From Spirochaetales bacterium (GTDB lineage: Bacteria; Spirochaetota; Spirochaetia; UBA9216): a DNA stretch of 64,000 nucleotides. The DNA is taken from assembly GCA_016839055.1 (NCBI GenBank), contig JAEKNX010000005.1:124001-188000 (forward strand), read 5' to 3'. Shown here piece after piece: positions 45,214-54,397 of the stretch. A program made the position numbers and the translations under genes. Numbering within the stretch: position 1 is the stretch's first letter; each line of letters starts with the position of its first letter. Below the pieces are notes generated by a model that was not told where the DNA came from, ran no database searches, and worked only from the letters and a program-made list of their open reading frames with translations.

Positions 45214-46107
45214 ATGGTAACTCACACAGAGCCTGAAACAGATAAATTATTTTTCGAAAAACTTATTTCTATCAAGTGGGGTGATGGATACCGTTGTCCT
45301 CGTTGTGGCGGCTTAAAATATTGGTTAAAGGCAGAACGGCGGATTATGATATGTAAAGGCTGCAGGAGAGAGATTTCTCCAATGGCTGATACGATGTTTT
45401 CGCGAAGTCATCTTTCACTCAAGCAGTGGTCTGATATAGTTAAACTTGTGACAAGCTCTCCTGACAGGGTTGTAACTGCTTCCTTTGTAGCCAGGGAAAT
45501 TGGTATAGGATCATACAGAACAGCATGGGAAGCTCTTAGGAAGATTAGGTTTGCAATCAGTACCAATGAACCGCGAAAGAAGCTTGATGGGAATGTGGAA
45601 TTCGATGAGCTCGTAATATCTGGCCAGGGTAGTGATTACAGTAAGCTGAGTATCCTCGGCGCACTTGAAGTTGCCGGTGAGAAAAGACTGTCCCTTCAGA
45701 TGATAAAGAATCCGGATGAGATGAATATAAAAGATTATCTCCGGAAAAGATTCAGCAGGAATACTACGATTATAATTGATCCGGAAAAACTATATATCAG
45801 AAATTGGCTTGAATTGAACCGAATAAAGCAGACCAGCGCAAAAAGAATTTACGGCAGTAATTTTATGAATTTGCACGTAATTCTTGAAGATATAAAATAC
45901 GGTCTGCGCAACGGTCATCATGGTGTATCTGAAAAGTTTCTACAAGAAAACCTTGATGAATATGTTTTTATTTTTAATCATAATGATGATCGCGAAAAGG
46001 CATGTGAAATACTTCTTGAGTACATGGTCAATACTTCTATAAGGAAATACCGACTCGCTGGGAAGAAGAATAGAACATTTCTATCAATATTATGGGGTAA
46101 TAATTAA
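45214..46107 (+). CDS. IS1595/ISXO2-like transposase-derived protein
   Basis: 297 residues. An N-terminal zinc ribbon (C28, C31, C47, C50) and a helix-turn-helix-like segment (GIGSYRTAWEALRKIRFA) precede a DDE-type domain: D131 in VEFDELVISG and D189 in TIIIDPEKLY. The usual third acidic residue after the HxN motif appears displaced; NLHVILEDIK aligns poorly with the canonical pattern. No terminal inverted repeats or target duplications were found, and the gene lies between two metabolic operons. It may be a domesticated transposase. Confidence 0.75.
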   Translation: MVTHTEPETDKLFFEKLISIKWGDGYRCPRCGGLKYWLKAERRIMICKGCRREISPMADTMFSRSHLSLKQWSDIVKLVTSSPDRVVTASFVAREIGIGSYRTAWEALRKIRFAISTNEPRKKLDGNVEFDELVISGQGSDYSKLSILGALEVAGEKRLSLQMIKNPDEMNIKDYLRKRFSRNTTIIIDPEKLYIRNWLELNRIKQTSAKRIYGSNFMNLHVILEDIKYGLRNGHHGVSEKFLQENLDEYVFIFNHNDDREKACEILLEYMVNTSIRKYRLAGKKNRTFLSILWGNN

Positions 46108-46132
46108 AAACCGCCGGAGTTTTTCCGGCGGT
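46106..46132 (-). terminator. Terminator of the eamA-preT-preA operon
   Basis: ACCGCCGGA/TCCGGCGGT stem, followed on the minus strand by five T residues; it overlaps the last bases of the convergent transposase-like gene. Confidence 0.8.
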
Positions 46133-46162
46133 CAAAGTCCTTAATTAAAATAAAGCTGAATC

Positions 46163-47470
46163 TTACTCGTCGTACTGGCCGACTGTGATATTTCTATCAC
46201 CACTGCGGGCTTCGACGTATTTTGCCTCACTTCCTAGACCGAATTGATCTTTGGGTTTGAAGACAACCTTTCCAGGAGTGATGCAGTTTGCAACAGGACA
46301 AACATGGAGACAGAGCTGACAACCGACACATTTGTCTTCGTCAATTTCTACCTTTCTGTTTTCAACATCCCAGGTAATAGCCTGATGTGCGCCGTCGAAA
46401 CATGAAATGTAACATCTGCCGCAGCTGACGCATTTATCGTAATCAATTTTCGGATAAACCTTGAAGTCACGCTCGAGGTTATCGGCAGGAACTATGTTTG
46501 CCAGGGCCTTTCCGCAGAAATCATCAATGGATTTATAGCCTTTCTCTTCCATCCAGATGGACAGACCGCTAATCATATCTTCAACAATCCTGTAACCGTA
46601 CTGCATTACTGAAGTTGTAAACTGAAGGTTTTTGCAGCCGAGGGAAATGAACTCAGCACAGTCTTCCCAAGTCTCAATTCCGCCCATGCCGCTTATGGGA
46701 ATGTCTTTGAGGTAGTCATCCTGCTTCATGTTGGCAATAAACCTGAGTGCAATTGGCTTTGCTGCCGCTCCGGAGTACCCCGAAATCGAAGACTTGCCGT
46801 TTACAACAGGAAGTGCTGTCATCAGATCGAGATCAATGTGTGTAATTGCTTTGATTGTGTTGATAGCAGCAATTGCGTGACCGCCTGCCTTGATGGCTGC
46901 GGTCGCCGGAACTTCCATCTTTTCGATATTAGGTGTCATCTTCAGCATTACCGGGATGTTTGTTCCCTTGAGGGTGGCCTTTGTGAATGCATCAATGAGG
47001 TCAACACTTGCCCCAACATCTGATCCCATGTTTTCCTGAGTCATCTGAGGACATGAGAAGTTACATTCGATGATGTCCGCTCCTGCTTCGGTAACGTCTT
47101 TAGCGAGTCTTGTCCAGTCTTCTTCATTCGAACCCATGATTGAAACAATCAGACACTTTGTCGGATAATCTTCTTTAAGTTTTTTGAGGTAGTAAAGGTT
47201 TTCTTTATATGGATGATCGGAGATCTGCTCCATGTTCTTGAACCCCAGGAATGGCTGACCCTCTTTTCTGACATGGTCAAAACGGGGAGAGCACTCATCC
47301 GGAATATAAGTACCGATGGTTTTAAATACAACTCCGCCGCCTCCGGCTTCGAGAAACTTTGAACACATCTCATAAGTTGCCGCAACTGGTGATGAAGAGA
47401 GGAAAAACGGGTTTTCACATTTAAAACCAAGGAAGTCTACTGATAAATCTGCATGTTTTCTTTTGTTCAT
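46163..47470 (-). CDS. preA: NAD-dependent dihydropyrimidine dehydrogenase, catalytic subunit
   Basis: 435 residues. An FMN-binding TIM barrel related to dihydroorotate dehydrogenase (NPFFLSSSPVAATYEM, CNFSCPQM, SGMGGIETWEDC) is followed by a ferredoxin domain with two [4Fe-4S] motifs, CVSCGRCYISC and CVGCQLCLHVC. PreA reduces uracil and thymine to dihydropyrimidines. It starts two bases after preT. Confidence 0.94.
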   Translation of the reverse strand: MNKRKHADLSVDFLGFKCENPFFLSSSPVAATYEMCSKFLEAGGGGVVFKTIGTYIPDECSPRFDHVRKEGQPFLGFKNMEQISDHPYKENLYYLKKLKEDYPTKCLIVSIMGSNEEDWTRLAKDVTEAGADIIECNFSCPQMTQENMGSDVGASVDLIDAFTKATLKGTNIPVMLKMTPNIEKMEVPATAAIKAGGHAIAAINTIKAITHIDLDLMTALPVVNGKSSISGYSGAAAKPIALRFIANMKQDDYLKDIPISGMGGIETWEDCAEFISLGCKNLQFTTSVMQYGYRIVEDMISGLSIWMEEKGYKSIDDFCGKALANIVPADNLERDFKVYPKIDYDKCVSCGRCYISCFDGAHQAITWDVENRKVEIDEDKCVGCQLCLHVCPVANCITPGKVVFKPKDQFGLGSEAKYVEARSGDRNITVGQYDE

Positions 47471-47472
47471 GA

Positions 47473-48771
47473 TTATTTCGCCTCCTTGCTGATATAAGTG
47501 TCGATGCTGTCTGCCGCTCTTTTTCCTACTGCAACAGCCTGAACAACTGTCTTGCCGCCGCTTACAACGTCTCCGCCTGCAAAGATGTAGGGAATGTCGG
47601 TCCTGCAGTCTGTCTCTTCATCCGCTATGATTGTGTTTTTAGGGCTGATAGATACATCGGAGATATCCTTAACGGATGCATCCGGCATCTGGCCGATAGC
47701 AAATACAACCTTGTCACATTCGAGGTGGATTGTTGAGCCGTCACGGAAACCTGTGCCCTTGATGCCTGTTACCTTTCCGTTTGTACCTACAATTTCGGCT
47801 GGTGTGAAACCGTAGTGGAAATGAACACCGAGTGACTCGACATAGTTCATTTCAATCTTGTGTGCAGGAGCTTCTTCGCGGGTTCTTCTGTAGAGAATCA
47901 TTACCTTCTCGGAGCCTAGAAGTCTAGCTGTAGTCGCGCAATCCATCGCAACGTCACCGCCGCCGATTACAACAACCTTTGAACCAGGTTCGATGTCACC
48001 ATTGGACGGTTTTGCCGATCCAAGGTATTCTACCGCGTTAGTAACGCCGTCTAGATCTGTTCCGGGAATGTCGAGAATCTTCGGAGCCTGTATTCCGGCG
48101 CCTATGAAGAAAGCCTTGTATCCTTCTGCTTTAAGATCTTTAATTGTTTTATCTTTTCCAATTTTTGTATTGAGTACAATTTCAACGCCAAGGTCTTTGA
48201 TGAGAGCAACTTCTTCGTCCACAATATACTGTGGAAGTCTTGCAGGTACAACTCCGTAAGAGAGAACACCGCCTGCCTTCGCTTTTTCTTCAAAAATGGT
48301 TACTTTATAACCTTTCTGAGCGAGTTCGGCTGCGCAGGTGAGAGATGCGGGGCCTGAGCCTATCATCGCAATCTTTTCTTTTGTGGCTTCAACTTTTTTA
48401 AGCGGCTTGAAACCTGACGCTTTTTCATAGTCGGTTGCAAAACGCTGAAGTCTTCCGATTTGGATTGGTTTATCTATACCAGTTCTGGAACAGCCTTTTT
48501 CGCAGAGAACTTCGTAAGGGCAAACCCTTGCGCAAATTCCACCGAGAACATTGTTTGTACGAATTATTTCAGCCGCACCCTTAAAATTACGAAACCGAAT
48601 CGCGCGAATGAAATCGCCCGGGTTGGTTCCTGCCGGACAGTCCTGACTACATGGTGCGTCAAGACAGAGAAGACATCGTGAAGCCTCTTCCATTGCGGTT
48701 GCAATGGTGAATGGAGGAACTTCTTCACAAAGGTAATTCTGTTTAGCATCCTGTTTAACATTATTGGACAT
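47473..48771 (-). CDS. preT: NAD-dependent dihydropyrimidine dehydrogenase, flavin subunit
   Basis: 432 residues. N-terminal Fe-S ligands (CLLCLDAPCSQDCPAG, ICARVCPYEVLCEKGC), FAD motif MIGSGPASLTCAAEL and NAD(P) motif VIGGGDVAMDCATTA, as in the GltD/PreT family. It passes electrons from NAD(P)H to PreA. GGAGG precedes the ATG; eamA lies 35 bases upstream. Confidence 0.93.
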   Translation of the reverse strand: MSNNVKQDAKQNYLCEEVPPFTIATAMEEASRCLLCLDAPCSQDCPAGTNPGDFIRAIRFRNFKGAAEIIRTNNVLGGICARVCPYEVLCEKGCSRTGIDKPIQIGRLQRFATDYEKASGFKPLKKVEATKEKIAMIGSGPASLTCAAELAQKGYKVTIFEEKAKAGGVLSYGVVPARLPQYIVDEEVALIKDLGVEIVLNTKIGKDKTIKDLKAEGYKAFFIGAGIQAPKILDIPGTDLDGVTNAVEYLGSAKPSNGDIEPGSKVVVIGGGDVAMDCATTARLLGSEKVMILYRRTREEAPAHKIEMNYVESLGVHFHYGFTPAEIVGTNGKVTGIKGTGFRDGSTIHLECDKVVFAIGQMPDASVKDISDVSISPKNTIIADEETDCRTDIPYIFAGGDVVSGGKTVVQAVAVGKRAADSIDTYISKEAK

Positions 48772-48806
48772 TATTTACCCTCCTAAATTATGTTCAGACA
48801 ATAAGC

Positions 48807-49724
48807 CTATTTTTTTACGAGACCTCTTTTTGAGGAACTCTGAATAAAGAAAACCGAAATAAAAACTAAAAGAATACCGCCGTAGACAAATAGAGACGGT
48901 CTTTCTTTCAGGAAAATTATCGATAAACCGACACCTGATACCGGAATCAGAAACTTGAAACCGGAAGCTTTGATTACATCGATGTATCTTAGAGAATTAT
49001 TGAAAAGAATGTAGGCGAAGGCCGTCGAAATACATCCAAGATAGACTATGAGAAGTAAATCCGAGGGTCTTGCAAGCACCTTCAAATCTGAAATAAATCC
49101 TTCCGAAAAAATATTGATTAGTAATAGCAGGGCAGTACCGGCTGCCATACTAAGGAAGGTGGGAATCATGCCGCCGAATTTCCTGATAGAGCTCTTCAGG
49201 AATATGCTGTAGATACTCATAGAAACAGCCGCACAGGCTAACAGCAGATTGCCTGTAAGAACAGAGCTGCCAATTGACAGATTGTTGAAGTTTCCTCCTG
49301 TTACAACTAGCAGCATTCCTATAAATCCGATAATAAGGCCTAAAATTTGAAATTTATTTATTCGTTCATGAATGAGTAAGGGAGCCAGCAGAGCAGTGAA
49401 AAGCGGTTGAGTATTAGCTATGATAGAACCGTTTGAAGCGGTCGAGAGCTTGATTCCGTAAAAGAGAAATATTGCAAAAATTGTTATTCCTAAAAATCCT
49501 GTTAAAGCAAACACTAAATAGTCTTTTGCTTTGATTTGATCGGATTTTTTTTGTATTTCAACTATAAAAAAAGGAGTTAAAGCGATTATACCGAAAAAAT
49601 ATCTTAAAAAAGACAGGGTTAACGGGTTTAGTTCCGTCATAATGTATTTCGAAACCGGGTATAGAGAGCCCCATGCGATCATCGCAGTAATAAGAAGTAA
49701 GATAGATCCTGTTTTTCTATCCAT
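48807..49724 (-). CDS. EamA-family transporter
   Basis: 305 residues with ten hydrophobic segments and two EamA repeats (AMIAWGSLYPVSKYIM, AFTGFLGITIFAIFL; CISTAFAYILFNNSLRYIDV). Members of this DMT family mostly export or import metabolites. It is the first gene of the eamA-preT-preA unit, so it may move a pyrimidine product. The start at 49724 is eight bases from the -10 box and lacks a Shine-Dalgarno. Confidence 0.86.
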   Translation of the reverse strand: MDRKTGSILLLITAMIAWGSLYPVSKYIMTELNPLTLSFLRYFFGIIALTPFFIVEIQKKSDQIKAKDYLVFALTGFLGITIFAIFLFYGIKLSTASNGSIIANTQPLFTALLAPLLIHERINKFQILGLIIGFIGMLLVVTGGNFNNLSIGSSVLTGNLLLACAAVSMSIYSIFLKSSIRKFGGMIPTFLSMAAGTALLLLINIFSEGFISDLKVLARPSDLLLIVYLGCISTAFAYILFNNSLRYIDVIKASGFKFLIPVSGVGLSIIFLKERPSLFVYGGILLVFISVFFIQSSSKRGLVKK

Positions 49725-50144
49725 AGACGGTAAGTATAAATGTTTTTTATTAAAAACGCAACATTTAATTGTCGAAAATGTTTGCCTAAACATGAACTTC
49801 ACAGGAAAGCAGTGATTCTTCAGATTTTTCTAATAATTATGCCACTTTTTGCAGCCATGGCAGCCGGTTTTGACTCTCAAGTCTTTTTACCATAGAATAG
49901 AACAGTCAGACAAGAGCTCTGACTTGTTTTTTCATGACGTTGCTGATATTTTTTATTTACATATTTTTGGAGAAACCCCGAGGCTGCCTCATGAAGCCGG
50001 TGCAGGATTGATTTCAAAGACCGGGCTGTTAATAAGGCTTGCGGGCGGCTTTCTGCCGCCCCGCATGATGTTGATACCGGGATTGCAGGTCAGATGGTTT
50101 TTCTCTCTACAATTAACAGGCCTTGTTACCATACTTCCTATTTT
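49725..50144. other. Gap without a convincing gene
   Basis: Apart from the eamA promoter it holds two hairpins: AGTCAGA/TCTGACT followed by a T-run (around 49910-49935, plus direction) and a GC-rich GCGGGCGGC/GCCGCCCCGC (around 50040-50066). A plus-strand frame of 105 residues (49849-50166) with hydrophobic ending exists but lacks a ribosome binding site and runs into the convergent gene. Confidence 0.4.
49733..49761 (-). promoter_or_regulatory. Promoter of the eamA-preT-preA operon (leaderless)
   Basis: TTGCGT (49761-49756), 17-base spacer, TATACT (49738-49733) on the minus strand; eight bases to the ATG. Confidence 0.6.
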
Positions 50145-50924
50145 CTATCTGGTCTCGATACTCTGAGAATTATTTTTTTCCCAGCGGGATCTTGCAAGGC
50201 AGTTGACGGCCTGCGTGCCGGTCTCATTAACCGAGTGGGAAATCTCTATACAGGCGCCGCAGTCTTTTATCTCATGTTTAACGAAGGCATTCCCTCCTGG
50301 AAGAATTTCCTGTTTGTAATTGAGTTCTAGTGATTTAAGCCTGCTTGCTTCAAGAAAATCAACTGACAAGGCGTCAAACATCCAGTCGACATAAACGGGA
50401 GCTGTAACATGGCGGTTAAGATCGAGGGTTGAATAAGAAGCCTTGAACCCGTTATAGACCTCATCTCCGGATGGTTCTTTGAGTTTGTCCTTGAAGTCGT
50501 CTATTAATATGCGTTCAGCCTCTATCGGATCAGGATGGATGGATAGTATCTCCTTCGGAAGCCTGACGACCCTTCGTTTTTCGAGGTTAATTGTAAGCCA
50601 TGCGCTGGTCGCCTTCACAAGCTGTTCACCGGATTCATTTTCTACTATAAAATCCCTGAATGAAAAAAGTCCCCTGGCTCCGGTAGGCCAGGTTTTAACC
50701 GAGACAGCTTCCGCATATACAGGAAGACGCTTGATTTCAATATGTATTCGCGAGAGCATCCAGGTAAGACCTATGTTCTGTAGATCGTTGACTGTAATAT
50801 TATGTTCAATGCAGTGATTGCCGGCGGCTTCATAAAGGAAGTTGCACAGACTCTTAATAGTAATAGTTCCGTCGGGTCCGGTCTGGAAGCCCGCTATTTT
50901 AAAGTTTTCGATGTATGGTTTCAT
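50145..50924 (-). CDS. Acyl-ACP thioesterase
   Basis: 259 residues resembling bacterial FatA/FatB-type thioesterases (PF01643): double hot-dog with NFKIAGFQTGPDGTITIKSL, GLTWMLSRIHIEIKRLPVYAE, FSFRDFIVENESGE and the second repeat DLNRHVTAPVYVDWMFDA containing the catalytic Asn-His pair. It releases fatty acids from ACP. Start at 50924 with GAGGA upstream. Confidence 0.88.
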   Translation of the reverse strand: MKPYIENFKIAGFQTGPDGTITIKSLCNFLYEAAGNHCIEHNITVNDLQNIGLTWMLSRIHIEIKRLPVYAEAVSVKTWPTGARGLFSFRDFIVENESGEQLVKATSAWLTINLEKRRVVRLPKEILSIHPDPIEAERILIDDFKDKLKEPSGDEVYNGFKASYSTLDLNRHVTAPVYVDWMFDALSVDFLEASRLKSLELNYKQEILPGGNAFVKHEIKDCGACIEISHSVNETGTQAVNCLARSRWEKNNSQSIETR

Positions 50925-50940
50925 AGGTAATCCTCGCAGA

Positions 50941-50969
50941 ATAGTATAAGCAACCGAATAATGTGTCAA
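50941..50969 (-). promoter_or_regulatory. Thioesterase promoter
   Basis: TTGACA (50969-50964), 17-base spacer, TACTAT (50946-50941) on the minus strand. Confidence 0.65.
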
Positions 50970-51048
50970 TAAACAAATAATTACTGAAAAATCAAGAAAA
51001 TACCCCTATAATTATATTGTGATTCATTAAAATTATACGGAGAATTGT

Positions 51049-52017
51049 ATGTTAATTAGAAAAATTATCTGCATTGCCGTCGTATTGTTAGTCACCGTGC
51101 TTTTACCCATTAGCGGGCAGTCAAAAGCAACCCTTGCCGTACTGGATTTTACAACCGAAGCTGTATCAAAAACCGAAATGACCGCTATTGTCGAATTTCT
51201 TTCGGCAGAATTATTCAATACAGACAAATTCATCGTCATCGATGTCAGTCAGCGTCAAAACATACTCAGTGAAATGGAATTCTCAATGCAGGGCTGTTCC
51301 GATGAGACCTGCGCACTTGAGATTGGAAAGATGCTATCCGCAGAAATGATCGTTGTCGGAAATCTATCAAAAGTAGGTAGCCGGTACCTCATGTCAGTTA
51401 AGATGCTTGAGACCGAAACCTCTAAGACGGTGGGGACGGCAAATGGGAAATTCCGGGATCTTGATGAACTCATCGACGGACTCGAATCAATCGCAATAGA
51501 ACTTGCGGGAGGCAGGCCCTCTGCTGTAGTAATAGTTGAAGAACCGGCCGCTGAACCTGAGCCTGTAGAGGTGAAGCCGATCGACACTGAAAAGGATGAG
51601 CCGAGACCCAAAGATGAGACTGTTAAACCGCGGGACACCACACCATCCCCGGACGGCGAGTTTAATATCGCCGCAGTTGTATGCACGGCAACAGGGGTAG
51701 TCGGGTTAGGCGCAGGCGGATACTTTCTGTTTAAATTGTTTACAAATACTCTGCCGGCCTATAATGCCGCGGCTTCGGCCTATACTGACTCGCCCTTCGG
51801 ATCTGATTTCACGACTCTGTTCGACGCAAGACAATCAGCTTATGATACCGCGTTTGCCGATTTAATAATCGGCGCTTCCGCGGCAGGCGCAGGTCTCATC
51901 CTGACGACAATAGGCATAATCCTCTTCATGCCTCCTGCCGAGGATGCTGATTCCCTGGTCAGCGTGGTGCCTATAATTTCAGATAAGCCCGGAATAGTCG
52001 TCCGGGTAAGCTATTAG
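51049..52017 (+). CDS. Exported CsgG/TolB-N-like protein with C-terminal membrane segments
   Basis: 322 residues: signal peptide (IICIAVVLLVTVLLPISG), a CsgG/LpoB-like domain (LAVLDFTTEAVSKTEM, IDVSQRQNILSEMEFSMQGC, LSAEMIVVGNLSKVG), a Pro/Glu-rich linker, then two hydrophobic segments. The globular domain is clearly paralogous to the lipoprotein encoded at 54398-55087, including the SMxGCSxE(S/T)C motif. Confidence 0.8.
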   Translation: MLIRKIICIAVVLLVTVLLPISGQSKATLAVLDFTTEAVSKTEMTAIVEFLSAELFNTDKFIVIDVSQRQNILSEMEFSMQGCSDETCALEIGKMLSAEMIVVGNLSKVGSRYLMSVKMLETETSKTVGTANGKFRDLDELIDGLESIAIELAGGRPSAVVIVEEPAAEPEPVEVKPIDTEKDEPRPKDETVKPRDTTPSPDGEFNIAAVVCTATGVVGLGAGGYFLFKLFTNTLPAYNAAASAYTDSPFGSDFTTLFDARQSAYDTAFADLIIGASAAGAGLILTTIGIILFMPPAEDADSLVSVVPIISDKPGIVVRVSY

Positions 52018-52026
52018 GAGGTGGAT

Positions 52027-53532
52027 ATGAATAATTTTAAGAGTATATCAATACTGATAATTATAGCGCTCATCCTGTCCATCTTCGCCTGCAGTCTTTT
52101 TACGGCGCCGTCGAGAGACAACCCGAATGATCCTGAATATGATGGAGACTTGACTTTGCCGGGATTGGTTGAAGGACTGAGGCTCTCGCCGGGAGCAGAT
52201 TCTCTCACCGTAAACTGGGACAAGACCATCGACGGCATAGATAAATGCATAATCTACTGGGATACTGCGGCTGAATTGACAGATACAGCCGAGAGTGCTG
52301 AAGTGGATGCCGCAACTGAAACAAATTATATTATATCTGGTCTTCATTACGGAACAGCCTACAATGTCTGGATGAGATTGGTTGATGAGCAGGACGGGAC
52401 AGAGATATATTCTCAGGAGACCGTGACGGTCTCGGCCGTTGTAGAGCCCGGTGGAATTGTCGATACCTCTTTCAGTGAAGATGGACTTGCAGTTGCTACC
52501 GAGCCTGAGTCTACATTAACGGATGTTATTTCAGCAGGTAATGGAGAATTTTATGCTGGTGGTGATAAATATTTTACCCCAGGTCCACCGCAATTATATA
52601 CACATATTATTAAGAAAATGAACTCTTCAGGGAGTTTGGTGACAACTTTTGCTACTTCAGGAACTTTTAACGGCAGTGATATAGCTATGCCAATTCCATA
52701 TTTGAGTTTTGTTTTGAAAGATAGTGAATTAGTTGCTTTCTTAGTGAACTTCGGAACAGATGTATCTTATTATAATAATTTTTCCGTCAGTACTTTTAAT
52801 AATTCTACAGGTGGTTTTACACTTAAAAAGGCCATGACGTCATCCGATGGGGATGTCTTCATCTGCGGAGATATTACAAGTCAACTTGCAATACGCAATT
52901 TATCCGGAAATCTCAGTGGAACGGATTATTCAATCATGCTGAATACGGCAACAGAGTTTCCAGGAATGGCCAACAGTTATGCGACCTCGATGGTGATTTC
53001 AAATAACCACCTTTATTCCGCGGGATATGTTAATAATGGTGCCGCTCCGAACTATGTATATCTCGGAAGCTACAACCCTGCTAATCTTGCACTGGAATTT
53101 CATTTCAATGTTGAGGCGGCAACATGGCAGGATCATGGAACTGATATTTTAGTAACTGCCGCACCAGAGGGAGGGGCTGTCTATATTGCTGCTTATAACC
53201 TGCTTGGAAAATTTGATGTCACTTCAAAGAATAAAGTAGACGGCTTTGGGACAAGCGGACTTGCAAATGGAATTGATTCTTTATTCGTAGCCTCAGATAT
53301 AATGGTACAGCCAAACGGAAAGATTCTTCTTGCTGGAACTTCAGACAATACTAATGGAATTCTTTATCGATTTAATGCAGATGGAATACTTGATGCAGGT
53401 TTTGCCAATAACGGGGCATTCATTCGAGATAATTATATTTTCAATGCTGTAGATGTTCTTACCAACGGCCGTATAGTAATAGGCGGGAGAGAAACAGCGT
53501 ACAATAAAGGAGCCGTCTGGATGTTGAAATAG
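52027..53532 (+). CDS. Lipoprotein with fibronectin-III-like and delta-60-type repeats
   Basis: 501 residues. Lipobox ILSIFAC, then a domain with FnIII look (GLRLSPGADSLTVNWDKTIDG), and a C-terminal beta-propeller-like region with delta-60 type repeats (MVQPNGKILLAGTSDN, NADGILDAGFANNGAF). The C-terminal two thirds is more AT-rich than the neighbours. TAGGAGG precedes the ATG at 52027; it follows the previous gene by nine bases. Confidence 0.75.
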   Translation: MNNFKSISILIIIALILSIFACSLFTAPSRDNPNDPEYDGDLTLPGLVEGLRLSPGADSLTVNWDKTIDGIDKCIIYWDTAAELTDTAESAEVDAATETNYIISGLHYGTAYNVWMRLVDEQDGTEIYSQETVTVSAVVEPGGIVDTSFSEDGLAVATEPESTLTDVISAGNGEFYAGGDKYFTPGPPQLYTHIIKKMNSSGSLVTTFATSGTFNGSDIAMPIPYLSFVLKDSELVAFLVNFGTDVSYYNNFSVSTFNNSTGGFTLKKAMTSSDGDVFICGDITSQLAIRNLSGNLSGTDYSIMLNTATEFPGMANSYATSMVISNNHLYSAGYVNNGAAPNYVYLGSYNPANLALEFHFNVEAATWQDHGTDILVTAAPEGGAVYIAAYNLLGKFDVTSKNKVDGFGTSGLANGIDSLFVASDIMVQPNGKILLAGTSDNTNGILYRFNADGILDAGFANNGAFIRDNYIFNAVDVLTNGRIVIGGRETAYNKGAVWMLK

Positions 53533-53552
53533 CCCACTCTCAATGAACTCAT

Positions 53553-53583
53553 GGCCTTCGTTTCTGCGAAGGCCTTCTTTGTA
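53553..53583 (+). terminator. Terminator of the CsgG-like/FnIII lipoprotein pair
   Basis: GGCCTTCG/CGAAGGCC stem followed by TTCTTTG. Confidence 0.7.
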
Positions 53584-53638
53584 TTCTGATGTAGAAATTA
53601 TCAGAACTTTTAAGTAGAATGAAATCGGAGTTGTATAG

Positions 53639-54337
53639 ATGGAACATCACAATAAAACGCCTGATTACAGAGGGCGTCTCTGGAACAGCAAGTTTATCAA
53701 AAAAGGCGATGTAATATTCGCCTTCTTTCTGAGGGCTCTTTTTATCATCTCGATTATAATCAGCATTATCACCGGTGAGTACAAGCTTGTGCCGGTATCA
53801 GGCGTATCTCTTTTACTGACCTTTATCCCGTCGATTCTTGAGCGAAGCATAAAGGTCAGCCTGCCGGTATCATTTCAGGTAGTGCTTTTAATATTTATCT
53901 TTTCCGCTCAGTTCCTGGGTGAAATATTTAATTATTATGAGCGGTTCTGGTGGTGGGACATTCTCCTGCACAGCTGGTCGGGTGTACTTCTGGGGACTAT
54001 AGGTTTTCTTCTCGTTTATATTCTCAATACCGCCTCAGGGGTGGATGTAATTATGTCGCCGTTTTTTATCGCGTTTTTCGCCCTCTGTTTTGCCGTAACC
54101 TGCGGAGTAGTATGGGAGGTATTTGAGTTTACTATGGATGTTGTCTTCTCAACTAATATGCAGAAATCAGGGCTGACTGATACGATGGGTGATTTGATAG
54201 TTGATGCCGGAGGCGGGTTGATAGTATCTGTAACCGGTTATCTGACTTTAAAGGCCCGGAGGAAAAATCTGCTGTCCAGAGCTATTACAAATTTTATGAT
54301 TAAAAATCCAAATATGGCGGATAAGATAGGAAATTAA
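53639..54337 (+). CDS. DUF2238/YjdF-like membrane protein
   Basis: 232 residues with seven hydrophobic segments and family-like motifs YYERFWWWDILLHSWSGVL, WEVFEFTMD and DTMGDLIVDAGG. The acidic/His residues in the membrane suggest a transport or enzyme role, not established. CGGAG precedes the ATG. Confidence 0.8.
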   Translation: MEHHNKTPDYRGRLWNSKFIKKGDVIFAFFLRALFIISIIISIITGEYKLVPVSGVSLLLTFIPSILERSIKVSLPVSFQVVLLIFIFSAQFLGEIFNYYERFWWWDILLHSWSGVLLGTIGFLLVYILNTASGVDVIMSPFFIAFFALCFAVTCGVVWEVFEFTMDVVFSTNMQKSGLTDTMGDLIVDAGGGLIVSVTGYLTLKARRKNLLSRAITNFMIKNPNMADKIGN

Positions 54338-54397
54338 GCGGTTATCAGTAACAAGAGATCAGGTGAGAAAAACGGAGCTTCAGGTAAAACAAGAAGG

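Noticed and set aside
49849-50166. Plus-strand frame of 105 residues with a hydrophobic end
   Set aside because: No promoter or ribosome binding site is visible, hairpins interrupt it, and it overlaps the end of the thioesterase gene. Kept as an uncertain gap only.
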